Assembly: GCA_024867545.1 (NCBI GenBank)
Contig: JANFNE010000011.1
Coordinates: 992,001-1,056,000, forward strand
Source of the DNA: Phytopythium helicoides
Taxonomy: Eukaryota; Oomycota; Peronosporomycetes; Pythiales; Pythiaceae
Direction: 5' to 3'
Length of the DNA: 64,000 nt
The notes beneath the pieces were generated by a model that was not told the DNA's origin, made no database searches, and worked only from the letters and a program-made list of their open reading frames with translations. The position numbers were made by a program, and so were the translations under genes. Numbering within the stretch: position 1 is the first letter of the stretch; each line of letters begins with the position of its first letter. Shown in pieces: positions 1-9,710 of the stretch.

Positions 1-3000
1 CACGGACCAACCTCACCGAAGCCGGCAATCACAACCACCTGACGCAGGTCCAGCATACCGCGCAGCATCTCGTGCGGCAGCGTCTCCGGACCCTTCGCCT
101 GCTCCACAAGCTTGCGAGCATTCGACAGCTCCGGGAATGAATCACCGAAGTAGCCCGACAAGTTCGCACGCGAAGTGAGCGTCTTCTTGGGAGCAGCAGA
201 TGTCTTCGCATCCGACTCCTCCAGCTGATGAGCAGCAAACACAGATGCCTGCAGCTTCGCCTCGCTCAAGATGTTGGCACGCACACCCTCGACGGTCTTC
301 TGCAGGTCCGTCACCTGCGCCATGCCACCGGTCAGGTCCGCCCAGATCGGAGCCTCCGCAGCGCGGTCCACGATGCTCGGGTGCAGCAGCGCGCTCAGGT
401 TAAAGCCCATCTCGGTCGTGCTGAACGTGCGCATGCCCAGCTTCTCGACGCCAGCAGCCACCACGTTGTTGCCCGACATGAGACCTGTGCCGCGCGTCCA
501 GCCGATGACGGCGCCGACGATCGACAGCTGCTCGTCCCAGCCCTCCGACGCCCACTTGTTCATCAGACTCTCCACGCCAAGCTTCGACTCGGCGTAAAGA
601 CCGTCGCCACCAAAGTTGCCATGGTTCGGAGACATTGGCAGCACCGCCAGCGCGGGACGCGTCGTGATGCCGCGCGTCTTCTTGGCCGTCACGATCTCGC
701 CAAGCAGACGCACCGTATTCGTCAGCATGATGCGATGAGCAAGCTCTGAGCGCGAGTCAATGTCCGTGATCGTGCGACCGACCTCCGACAGAGCGGCGAA
801 CGGGATCACAAAGTCCAGGTCCAGCTTGTGCGTGTCGTAAATGTGCGCCACGAGACGCTGCACGTCCACCTTGGACGCCTGGTTGAACGGCACAACAAAC
901 AGACGGCTACCACGGCTACCGTGCTGCTCGTAGATCGACCGGAACATCTCCGTCGTTGACTGGCTGAAGCTAGACGTCGTCACAAACACCGTCGCGCCAC
1001 CCTCCAGCAGCGCCTTCACGATCTCCGCGCCGATCGAGTTGCGACCGCAGCCTGTCAGCAAAGCAACCTTGCCAGCGAAAGAGATACCCGCAGACGCCAT
1101 CTCGCGCATGCAAGACAGCAGCAGGCACGTCGACTCGACATCGTACAGACGGATCGTAGGGTCCACGTCCGACGGCTTGCGAACGTGCACGTGCGGCAGC
1201 ACGATCTGCTTCAGGTTCTCGTTCAGACCCACACGCAGGTGCGAGGCACGAGCCACCAGCGACTGGCGACGCTGGAGATCAGCGTCCGAAGTCTTCTTCA
1301 CGCGCTTGCGCAGCGACTCGCGAAGAGCGTTGAGCTTGGGACCCTGAGCAGGGTGCTCCGCCATCTTGGCAACAGCAGCAGCCTTCGCAGTCTCCACAGC
1401 CTCGTCGCTGTCGCTCTCGTCGTCATCCTCGTCATCCTCACTGATACTGCCGTCCGCGTTCATCGTCGACTCGAAGCCAACAGCACTCGGCATCTCGGCA
1501 CTCGTCGGCTCATCACGGAACAGGAGCGTCTCCGTCGGGTCGTTGTACTCGAGACCGCGAGCTAGCTCGTCAACGTAGTCGATCGAGTCCGACACGCCCT
1601 CACGAGGAACCTCCGCGTAGTCCAGCTTGCCGTCCTCCAGGATCGTCAGCTGCGGTTGCGTCGGCTGGAACACCTGCATGTTCACCGGCATGAGGTTCAG
1701 CCACTCTTCCACCTGCTCCACGAGCAGCTGAATGGCCTGCGAGTGCTCCACGCTGCCCTCCTCCTTGGCACGATTCACGAAGAACTTGCAGCACTGCAGC
1801 AGCTCCGGTGTCGCGCGGTTGCACAGGAACGGCTTGAACCACGCGAGCGGAGGACGCGACGACTCCTCGTTCAGCGTCTCCACCTGTTTGTTGATCCAGC
1901 GGCTCATCGCCTCGAAGTGCGTGTCCAGCGACGCGTTGCTCGGTAGCTCCGCCGCCTCCTTCACGCCGATCGTCTTGTAGTACAGCTCCATCGCGTCCTG
2001 GATCGCCCAGTTCCAGTAGCTCTCGTACTGGCGCTCCTTGTTCGCGTCGAACAGACCGTGGATGCCGTTGCCGTAGAACTCGCCGTGCTCCGTCACCCAC
2101 TGAGACACAGAGCCCTCCAGCTCCTCACGAAGCTCCACCTCGGTCTCGATCTTGCGGTGCCAGTCCAGCTGGTCGTCGCCAAGATACTCGCTCAGCGCGG
2201 CAGCCTGGTCCGCAATCATCGTCTTCAGGCGCTTCTCAAAGTCGCTCGGCAGCGACGGACCCGCGCCCGCGCCACCCATGGCGCCACCACCCATCGCCAT
2301 CAGACCGCCAAGCTTCGACAGGTACGGGATGTCAATGCCGCAGAACTTGGCGTAGTCGTCGACCACACCGTCCAGCCACTGCTTCGCCTGAGCATCGTCC
2401 GCAAAGCGCTGTTTCGGGTTCTGCGACAGCGCATGCAGCAGCACGCTCTCAATCCGACCGGCAGGCAGACAACGCTCCGTCGAAAGGTGTTCCTTCACGG
2501 CCGACAGACCAAAGCCACCAGGCATCTTGCCAGCAAGCATCTTGGCAATCAACGCGCTCGTCACCTTGCCAGGTGAGTTATAGCCCGGGAACTTGGCCGC
2601 CAGCTCCGACAGCTTCATCTCGGCAGCATCGTCCGGACCAGACCCGAACTCCTTCTCGAGGTCGCCGACAATCTCGTTCTGCACGGCCGACTTGCCAGCA
2701 GACAACTCCTTGATCGAAGCCGTCTCCGGCACCTCACTCAGCGGCTTGCCGAACTTGGACGCCAGCATCACCAGCAGCGCATGCTTGGCATCGACAGGAG
2801 CATCCGCCACCGTCGGCACCGACACGGGAGCAGGGTTGAACGAGCCCATCATCACACCGCCCGCAGGCATGCCAGCAGGAGCACGAGGAGCAAGCGACAC
2901 ACCGGCGAACGACGCGTAGCTGTCCACGCACTCATCCAGCCACTTCTTCGCATCTGCCTCGCTCTTGAAACGAGCGTCCGGGGCCATCGTCAGCGAGTGA

Positions 3001-6000
3001 GCCAGCACACTCTCGATGCGACCGGCACCGAGCGCCTTCGGGCCGCTCAGGTACTCCTTCACGCCCGACATGGTGAATCCGCCAGGCATCTTGCCCGACA
3101 GCATCTTGGACACCAGTGCGCTCGTCACCTTGCCAAGAGTGTTGTAGCCAGGGAACTTGCCCGCAAGCTCGCGCAGAGGCACCTCGCCCGCACCCTCCGG
3201 CACGCCAGACCCAAACTCCTTCTCGAGGTCGCCCAGGATCTCGTTCTGCACGGCAGACTTGCCAGCCGACAGCGTCTTCACGTCCGTGTCCTCCTTCACC
3301 TCGGCAAGCGGCTTGTTCAGGCGCACAGCCAGCAGCACGCGCAGCACGTGAATAGCCGTCACAGGAGCGTCCTCCACCGGCGCAGCGGCGGCAGCCACGG
3401 GAGCCGCAGCCACAGGAGCCGCGACCACAACAGGCGCAGCAGCAACCACCGGAGCAGCAGCAGCAACAACAGGAGCAGCAGCCTCCGCCACAACAGGCTC
3501 AGCAGCCTTCTTCTTCGCAGCCTCCTCCGCCTCCGCCTGAGCCTTCACAGCACGAGCGTGCTCGGACGCCGACTGGTTGCTGTTCTCGATCTCAAAGTGC
3601 ACCGTCTCGCGGTCGCGCTGGTACCACAGAATCTCACGAGCAGTGTCCGGGAAGTCGCCCACCTGCAGCGTGCGCTGCGCCATGTTGGTGAGCGTCGGAG
3701 CAGGACCGATCTCCACGAAGCGGCTCACACCCGTGCCGTTGCGCGAGAACAGCAGCTCCTGCGTCTTGATCCACTGCACCGGCGACGCGAACTGGTACGC
3801 CAGCAGATCAACAACAAGCAGGTGCGCGAGCTGCGCGCGCGGTGTCAGCTGCCACTGCATCGGGTCCAGCACCTCGGCAATGTACGGACTCTTGGTCACG
3901 TCGAACACGCGCTGGAAGTACTCGCGCTCCAGCGAGAACGGCTCCGCCACCAGGTTAGGAATGTAGCGACCCACCAGCAGCGGCAGCTGGCGTTCCAGCA
4001 CTGCAGCGTCGAACTTGGTGCGCAGCAGCGAGCGGAACGATGGCACGCCGCCCAGCAGCTCCTTCGAGTGGAACGGCACGTCAATGCCCACGAGTGGGAT
4101 CGTCGCCTGACCACGCGCCAGTGTGAACGGCTTGCCCGTCTGCGCGCACTTCTCCTTGCGAGCGTTGGCCTGCGCCAGCGAGTCGGCGATGATCGCCTCG
4201 ATCTCACCGAGCGCCTTGCGACCGCCAGTCTTCACAGCCGTCAGCGACAGCGACAGCGCCTCCAGGTTCACGTTCTCACCGGCAACCACATACTGCAGGC
4301 TCTGCACGTTGAAGTTGACAACCTGCAGCAGCTTGCCTGACGCAGCCTCGATGCCGTCCACGACCTTGTACAGCACCTCGGCAGGGAAGTGCTCGCCCAC
4401 GCGGAGGGGGTTCACCGCCACCATGCCGTAGTCCGAACGGCCAGCAGCGTCACGCTTCACGGCCTTCTGCATGATCAGACCGCGCAGGAAGACGACCTCC
4501 ACGACGTCCTCCACAGCAAGCGCGCCAGCGAACGAACTCAGACCGGCGTACTCACCAAGCGAGTGACCAGCGAACAGCGCGTCCTGAGGGATCAGCTGCG
4601 CAGCCTGGATCTCCGAGAACATGGCCTTCTCGAGCAGCACAAGCGCCGGCTGGCTGAACTGCGTCGCGAACAGCAGACCCTCCGGAGCAGAGAAGCTGAA
4701 GCTCTGCGTGCGAGCGTTGATCTCCGGAAGCAGAGGACCGAGCTCACCCGTCGCAGGGTCCTCGACCGTCAGGCGCATGTAGTTGGCGCGGATCGCGCGG
4801 CCCTTCTTGCCGCCAAAGTGCACCGTGATAGACTTGGGGTTCTTCCGCACCATCTCCAGGATCGAGAAGCCGAACGTCTTGCGCAGATGTGCGTCACCAC
4901 GGTCCCAGATGTCGCGGGCGATAGTAGACTCCTGGTACCGCTCCATGCCCATGCCGACCTCCGCTGAGCCCTGACCAGTGAACACAAACGCGATCGCAGG
5001 CTCGTTCACAAGAGCGCGAGCACTCACCACACGCTCCCCAGCGGCGTTGACGACCTCGACAGACACCACCTTGCGGCCGTTGTCAAGACCAATGTGACGG
5101 GCCTGCATGAACAGCACATCGCCAGGGTACACCATGCCGTCGAAGTTCACATCGTAGTCCACGACGTTGCTGTCGCGACCACCACCAAGCGTAGACACCA
5201 CCAGATCGCGCACCTTGGTCGCCGTCCACATGCCGTGCATGATGGGCTTGCCGCGAGGCAGCTTCGCGAGGATCGCAGCGTACGGTGACCGGTGGATCGG
5301 GTTCAGATCACGCGACGCAACAGCGTACGCGAGCGCATTCTCCGGCACGTTGATCTCCAGCGGCGTCTCCAGCATGTTGTAGCCGCCAGTCGTGAACATA
5401 CCAGCCGCGGCATTGTCCGTCTCCTGACCAGTCTGGCGCAGGTAGGCGACCACAGGACTCTCGTTCGCCGTCTGGCTTGAGAACTCGACAGTCGCGACCT
5501 GCACGTCCGACTCGGGCGTCTTGCGAAACAGCGCACCCGACACCTCGATCGAACGAAGACTTGATGTCGACGCGAACTGTTTCTTCGTCGTCACCTGGAA
5601 CTCGAGCGAGTCCCCAACGTTCACACTCTCCGACAGCTTGAGCCACGGCTTGGCCTCCAGGATCTTCTGCGCATCAACACGAGCGAGCGTGAACGCGTGC
5701 GTCGACTTCTCAATAGCGAAGGTTGACTCAAAGTCGTCAAAGGCGCCACGGATCAGGAACTCGCTGCGCAGCTCCACGAGCGGCTCCAGCACCTCCACCA
5801 TCTGCTTGTCCACCGTCTTGCGAGAGATGATGGCGACGCCCGACACAATCTTGCCGCTGTCGATGATGCGGAGACTCGACACGCTCGACGAGCTCACCAG
5901 ATCATCGCCCGGGTAGAATAGCTTCTTCTTGTCACTCGTGCTATCATCGTCGCTCGACGACAGCAGCTTGTACGAGTGCTTCAAGTGCACCAGGTCCAGC

Positions 6001-9000
6001 AGGTTGCCGCGCACCTCCTTGGTGAACACCGACTGGATCAGCGGACGCCACGACGCGATCGTCGAGAAGTCAGCCGGAGCACCCACAACGCTATCATCCA
6101 GACCCAGAGCAGCGTTGTACGCCGCAACATCCGCCTCCGACACCGTGAACTCGGTCGTGAACGTCGACATCACGCTCGTGTCGCACGCAGTCTCGCACGA
6201 AGCGTCCTCCTCGCCGTCCTTGGCGACCCAGAAACGAGCGTAGAAAGCCTTGATCTTGTCGACGAGCGCCACACCAGGCTCCGACACGATCGGCACCGTC
6301 AGCTCCGGGTGGTACTGGAACGTCAGCGTCAGAGACACCACATTCTCACGCAGCTCGACGGTCGCAGGACGAACTTCGCGCACGACCACGCGGATCGACG
6401 CGTCCTCATCGCAGCGGACGATGTCGATGACAGGCTCCGTCAAACTCAACGAGCTGTCACGCACGTGCAGACCAGCAACGTCAGCAACGACCGTCTGGTG
6501 CTGCTGCGGCTGGAGCAGCGAGCGCACTGGGTTGGCCACCCACTTGCCGCCATCAACAACAAACTTGGACGACAACAGCACCGACAGCCAAGGCTGCTTG
6601 CTCAGCGCAGCAAGACCATCGACCCAAGCGTCAGCCGCAGGCGCCTCGCTCGGCACAGCCACCTGCAAACTGCCATCCTCCGCCACGACAACATCAACGC
6701 CCGCAACGGACGTCGGAACAGCAGCAGTCGACTCCACTTCGTCGACAACAGCGCCAGCAGTAGACACTACCTTCACGAAACCATCCGCAATGCCGCGCAT
6801 GATGTCGCCCACGGGCTCGTCGACCGCAGTAATGTAGCGCACAGCCACAGGACCCACCAGGATGCACACACGCTGTGCGTCACGGCCAGGAACGGCATCC
6901 AGGTCCTCCGAGTACCACAACGAGTCCTTCTTGAACCACGTCTTGAGCTCCGCGTCAACAACAGGGACGAAGTTCACAGGCTTGCCTCCCGTGCGGCACA
7001 AGTCCAGGAAAAAGTCGCGGTCCGCCACCGAAATCAGCGTCGTCGACACCTGCGGGTACTTGTCCGCGAAAGCCTTCAGCACCGACTTGGGCTCCGTGTC
7101 CAGACCGCTCTGGTCGAACGCGACAGCAGCGCCGCCGCGATGGAAGCGCTCCTCCGTGCGCGCCAGGAACTTCGACACGCGGTCACGGAAGCTCTCGTGC
7201 AGCCAGCGGCGAGGACGGTTCTCAATGTCGACGTACATGATCTCGACCATGCGAGCAAGCACATCTGCGTATGTCATCTCCTCGAGCTCGGCGACAACCG
7301 CCTCGCCCGTCTCCGCATCGATATTACGACCAAAGTACGGCTTCTGGAAGTCCGCGTTCAGGCGAGCAATGATCGAGTCCTTGTCGAGACGCACTGCCAG
7401 CTCAATCTGGTCGCGCGGCTTGGAGAAGTACTTGTCGTCGAACTCCTTCCACAGCAAACCGCAGCGGTTGGCAATGCTGTGGATCGGCTCGCCCAGCTCC
7501 GAGCTGACCGTGATGACACCGCCAGCAGCACCCTTGTACGTCTGCTCCCAGTCGAGCTGGTTGTCCAGACCCGCCGTCTCGACCATCAGCTGCTTCACCT
7601 CCTCGGCAGTCGCAGCCTCCTTCGCAGCCATCACACGAGACGCCAGAAGGATACCGTCCGCAGGCATCTTGGCGACGTGACCGCGAGCAACGCTCCACTC
7701 GCCCGTCAGGTACGCGTGCGAGTCCTCCCAGTTGCCAAAGCCCGACCCGACGATCAGGAGGACGTTCTTCACACGGCGGATGGCCGAGTACGTCTGCTCC
7801 AGAGGGTGGTGAAAGTCCTCGAAGCTGTGATGCCCGCCAGCGCGACCACCCGTCCACTGCAGCATCACATTCATTGACGGAGCCGCACTCGCGATGTCCA
7901 GCACGGCGTAGATACCGTCCACCGAGCCAGGCTTGAACGCAATGAGGTTGATGCCAGCAGCCTGCAGGTCGCGGATCATCTCGACAGCGCGTTCCGTCGT
8001 CGGGATGCCGGCGCCAATCGTGATGCTCTCGATCGGCACTCCGCTGCGGCGCATGCGCAAAACCATCGGGAACTGGAAACCCCACTGCTTGGCGTTCAAG
8101 TACAGCATGTTGATGTTGATGCCGGCGCCAGGCTTGATCTTGGATGCCAGCTCCGTCACCTTCTCCTCGAAGATGTTCGGGCGCGACAGACCGCCAGCCG
8201 CCAGCTCGCCGTAGAAGCCCGCGTTCTGGATGGCTGCCACCAGGTCGACACCGTTGAAGCTCGTCGTAGGGGTCATGCCCGCCACGATCACCGGCGGCTT
8301 GTTCAGCACACGAGTGAACTTGTTGACGAGCTTGCCGTCCTTGGACACACGCGGGCCGAACTCGGCCTCCCACGACTGCGACACAATCTCTTCGGCAGCG
8401 ACAGCATCCAGGAACTGCGTCAGACCCTCGAGCGGGGCCGTGCGCAGCGTCCCCGTCACCACGTCGTGCTTGGCTCCAGCCAGCACGACCTTGATGCCCA
8501 GACCCTCCGCCGCAGCGTTGCTCAGCTTGGCGGCGCCAGCAGCAGGACCGAACTCCAGCACATGCGTCGCGCTGGGGTGGTGCTGCGCAATCGACGACCA
8601 CGTCGCCGTCCAGTCAGCCGTCTGCGTCAGCTGCATGTCAACGATGGACTCGAAGATGCTCGTCTCGCCCAGCGTCTGTAGGTTCGTCGCCTCAGACGTC
8701 GTGGCGTACACCGGGATCTGCAGCTGCTGGCCCTGGATCGAGAGCTGGATGCGCTCAATATCGGACAGGATGCGCGCCTTGGCGTCGGCCAGGATCACCG
8801 AGTGGAACGGACATGGCACCGGCAGGAAAGCGATCGCACCGACAGGCTTGCGGTCCGAGTGCGGCACACGCGTCTGGTTGGCGTCGGCCGGCGCAAGCAG
8901 ACCCTCGAGCGTCTTCTTGAGCAACGCCAGCGTCATGGGCATACCCGTCACGCAGAACATGGAGCTCGAGTTGATCAGCGACAGCTGCACGTCCTGCTGA

Positions 9001-9668
9001 CCCGTGCGGCGGTTGGCCACCTCAATGGCCTTGACCACTTGCGCCTTCGTCAGGCCACGCACAGACAGCATGGGCGTCGCATCCCCGACGCGCTTCGGGT
9101 TCTGCGGGAACTTGCTCGTCAGCGCCAGGAACGTTTCCTGCGCGCGCAGACCGTGCCAGTACATGTACCGCAGCACGTGCACGGCGAGCTGCACGAACTC
9201 GGCCGTGGTCTTGGCAGCCGCGAAGACAGCGGCGCTCACGACTCCCTGGCTGTGACCGATTGATGCAGACGCGTTCTTCACCACGCTCGCATGGTCGACG
9301 CCCGTCGTGTCGAGGAAAGCAGCGTAGTTGGCCAGCTGCGTGAGCGCAATCAGCGGGTAACTGAACGGTGCGCGCTCCCACGCGATGGATGCCAGCTCGG
9401 TCTCTTCGGCCTCAAGCCACTTGGCGAGCTCGAGAGCGTGGTCGTAGGCGGCCGAGGCGGTCGCTTCTTCGGCCACGGACTCCTGGTAGAGCGCGTCGGC
9501 GGCCTGCGAGATGAGATCGCGTGCAGCGCCCGTGTCGAACTTGGCGTAGAGGTTCTTGAGCTCGTCCCAGTACTGCAGGCCCTGGCCGCCGAACTGCGGC
9601 ACGAACGAGTAGCGTCCGTCGGCTAGCGCGGTCTCGAGCGCACTCACGGTAGTGGTCTCCTCGACGAC
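1..9668. repeat. Left arm of inverted FAS duplication
   Basis: This arm is the reverse complement of about 20322-29985, with only scattered, mostly third-position differences. Homology starts about 14 codons inside the FAS reading frame and runs to the window edge. Upstream flanks of the two arms show no similarity that I can see. The arms differ by 4 bp in length, which matches one missing base in the right arm plus one codon. Confidence 0.9.
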
Positions 9669-9710
9669 GGTGGTCTCGATTGCAGCAGTGACTTGGTCGT
9701 TTTGCTTCAT
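1..9710 (-). CDS. FAS: Single-chain type I fatty acid synthase, copy 1 (partial, 3' end outside window)
   Basis: Cytosolic multifunctional synthase that builds saturated acyl chains from acetyl- and malonyl-CoA. The start ATG is at 9708-9710, and the frame stays open for 3,236 codons to the window edge. Domain order follows fused fungal beta-alpha FAS. The acetyltransferase GHSQG motif is near residue 151, followed by FMN enoyl reductase, hot-dog dehydratase with NPIH, malonyl/palmitoyl transferase with GHSLGEY, an Ala/Pro linker, two acyl carrier domains with LSAGKS sites, and a Rossmann ketoreductase. The sequence stops at the very start of the ketosynthase, so the ketosynthase and phosphopantetheinyl transferase are not visible. 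The protein is nearly identical to the copy starting at 20196, but its N-terminus is short (MKQNDQ...) and lacks the Thr-rich tract. This copy has no frameshift. Long ORFs on the opposite strand are codon-bias shadows. Confidence 0.95.
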   Translation of the reverse strand, partial: MKQNDQVTAAIETTVVEETTTVSALETALADGRYSFVPQFGGQGLQYWDELKNLYAKFDTGAARDLISQAADALYQESVAEEATASAAYDHALELAKWLEAEETELASIAWERAPFSYPLIALTQLANYAAFLDTTGVDHASVVKNASASIGHSQGVVSAAVFAAAKTTAEFVQLAVHVLRYMYWHGLRAQETFLALTSKFPQNPKRVGDATPMLSVRGLTKAQVVKAIEVANRRTGQQDVQLSLINSSSMFCVTGMPMTLALLKKTLEGLLAPADANQTRVPHSDRKPVGAIAFLPVPCPFHSVILADAKARILSDIERIQLSIQGQQLQIPVYATTSEATNLQTLGETSIFESIVDMQLTQTADWTATWSSIAQHHPSATHVLEFGPAAGAAKLSNAAAEGLGIKVVLAGAKHDVVTGTLRTAPLEGLTQFLDAVAAEEIVSQSWEAEFGPRVSKDGKLVNKFTRVLNKPPVIVAGMTPTTSFNGVDLVAAIQNAGFYGELAAGGLSRPNIFEEKVTELASKIKPGAGININMLYLNAKQWGFQFPMVLRMRRSGVPIESITIGAGIPTTERAVEMIRDLQAAGINLIAFKPGSVDGIYAVLDIASAAPSMNVMLQWTGGRAGGHHSFEDFHHPLEQTYSAIRRVKNVLLIVGSGFGNWEDSHAYLTGEWSVARGHVAKMPADGILLASRVMAAKEAATAEEVKQLMVETAGLDNQLDWEQTYKGAAGGVITVSSELGEPIHSIANRCGLLWKEFDDKYFSKPRDQIELAVRLDKDSIIARLNADFQKPYFGRNIDAETGEAVVAELEEMTYADVLARMVEIMYVDIENRPRRWLHESFRDRVSKFLARTEERFHRGGAAVAFDQSGLDTEPKSVLKAFADKYPQVSTTLISVADRDFFLDLCRTGGKPVNFVPVVDAELKTWFKKDSLWYSEDLDAVPGRDAQRVCILVGPVAVRYITAVDEPVGDIMRGIADGFVKVVSTAGAVVDEVESTAAVPTSVAGVDVVVAEDGSLQVAVPSEAPAADAWVDGLAALSKQPWLSVLLSSKFVVDGGKWVANPVRSLLQPQQHQTVVADVAGLHVRDSSLSLTEPVIDIVRCDEDASIRVVVREVRPATVELRENVVSLTLTFQYHPELTVPIVSEPGVALVDKIKAFYARFWVAKDGEEDASCETACDTSVMSTFTTEFTVSEADVAAYNAALGLDDSVVGAPADFSTIASWRPLIQSVFTKEVRGNLLDLVHLKHSYKLLSSSDDDSTSDKKKLFYPGDDLVSSSSVSSLRIIDSGKIVSGVAIISRKTVDKQMVEVLEPLVELRSEFLIRGAFDDFESTFAIEKSTHAFTLARVDAQKILEAKPWLKLSESVNVGDSLEFQVTTKKQFASTSSLRSIEVSGALFRKTPESDVQVATVEFSSQTANESPVVAYLRQTGQETDNAAAGMFTTGGYNMLETPLEINVPENALAYAVASRDLNPIHRSPYAAILAKLPRGKPIMHGMWTATKVRDLVVSTLGGGRDSNVVDYDVNFDGMVYPGDVLFMQARHIGLDNGRKVVSVEVVNAAGERVVSARALVNEPAIAFVFTGQGSAEVGMGMERYQESTIARDIWDRGDAHLRKTFGFSILEMVRKNPKSITVHFGGKKGRAIRANYMRLTVEDPATGELGPLLPEINARTQSFSFSAPEGLLFATQFSQPALVLLEKAMFSEIQAAQLIPQDALFAGHSLGEYAGLSSFAGALAVEDVVEVVFLRGLIMQKAVKRDAAGRSDYGMVAVNPLRVGEHFPAEVLYKVVDGIEAASGKLLQVVNFNVQSLQYVVAGENVNLEALSLSLTAVKTGGRKALGEIEAIIADSLAQANARKEKCAQTGKPFTLARGQATIPLVGIDVPFHSKELLGGVPSFRSLLRTKFDAAVLERQLPLLVGRYIPNLVAEPFSLEREYFQRVFDVTKSPYIAEVLDPMQWQLTPRAQLAHLLVVDLLAYQFASPVQWIKTQELLFSRNGTGVSRFVEIGPAPTLTNMAQRTLQVGDFPDTAREILWYQRDRETVHFEIENSNQSASEHARAVKAQAEAEEAAKKKAAEPVVAEAAAPVVAAAAPVVAAAPVVVAAPVAAAPVAAAAAPVEDAPVTAIHVLRVLLAVRLNKPLAEVKEDTDVKTLSAGKSAVQNEILGDLEKEFGSGVPEGAGEVPLRELAGKFPGYNTLGKVTSALVSKMLSGKMPGGFTMSGVKEYLSGPKALGAGRIESVLAHSLTMAPDARFKSEADAKKWLDECVDSYASFAGVSLAPRAPAGMPAGGVMMGSFNPAPVSVPTVADAPVDAKHALLVMLASKFGKPLSEVPETASIKELSAGKSAVQNEIVGDLEKEFGSGPDDAAEMKLSELAAKFPGYNSPGKVTSALIAKMLAGKMPGGFGLSAVKEHLSTERCLPAGRIESVLLHALSQNPKQRFADDAQAKQWLDGVVDDYAKFCGIDIPYLSKLGGLMAMGGGAMGGAGAGPSLPSDFEKRLKTMIADQAAALSEYLGDDQLDWHRKIETEVELREELEGSVSQWVTEHGEFYGNGIHGLFDANKERQYESYWNWAIQDAMELYYKTIGVKEAAELPSNASLDTHFEAMSRWINKQVETLNEESSRPPLAWFKPFLCNRATPELLQCCKFFVNRAKEEGSVEHSQAIQLLVEQVEEWLNLMPVNMQVFQPTQPQLTILEDGKLDYAEVPREGVSDSIDYVDELARGLEYNDPTETLLFRDEPTSAEMPSAVGFESTMNADGSISEDDEDDDESDSDEAVETAKAAAVAKMAEHPAQGPKLNALRESLRKRVKKTSDADLQRRQSLVARASHLRVGLNENLKQIVLPHVHVRKPSDVDPTIRLYDVESTCLLLSCMREMASAGISFAGKVALLTGCGRNSIGAEIVKALLEGGATVFVTTSSFSQSTTEMFRSIYEQHGSRGSRLFVVPFNQASKVDVQRLVAHIYDTHKLDLDFVIPFAALSEVGRTITDIDSRSELAHRIMLTNTVRLLGEIVTAKKTRGITTRPALAVLPMSPNHGNFGGDGLYAESKLGVESLMNKWASEGWDEQLSIVGAVIGWTRGTGLMSGNNVVAAGVEKLGMRTFSTTEMGFNLSALLHPSIVDRAAEAPIWADLTGGMAQVTDLQKTVEGVRANILSEAKLQASVFAAHQLEESDAKTSAAPKKTLTSRANLSGYFGDSFPELSNARKLVEQAKGPETLPHEMLRGMLDLRQVVVIAGFGEVGP

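Noticed and set aside
2781..7877. Long plus-strand ORFs of about 520 and 630 codons over FAS copy 1
   Set aside because: They lie antisense to the intact FAS frame. Their His/Arg/Leu-rich composition is the mirror of its codon use, and equivalent shadows occur over copy 2.
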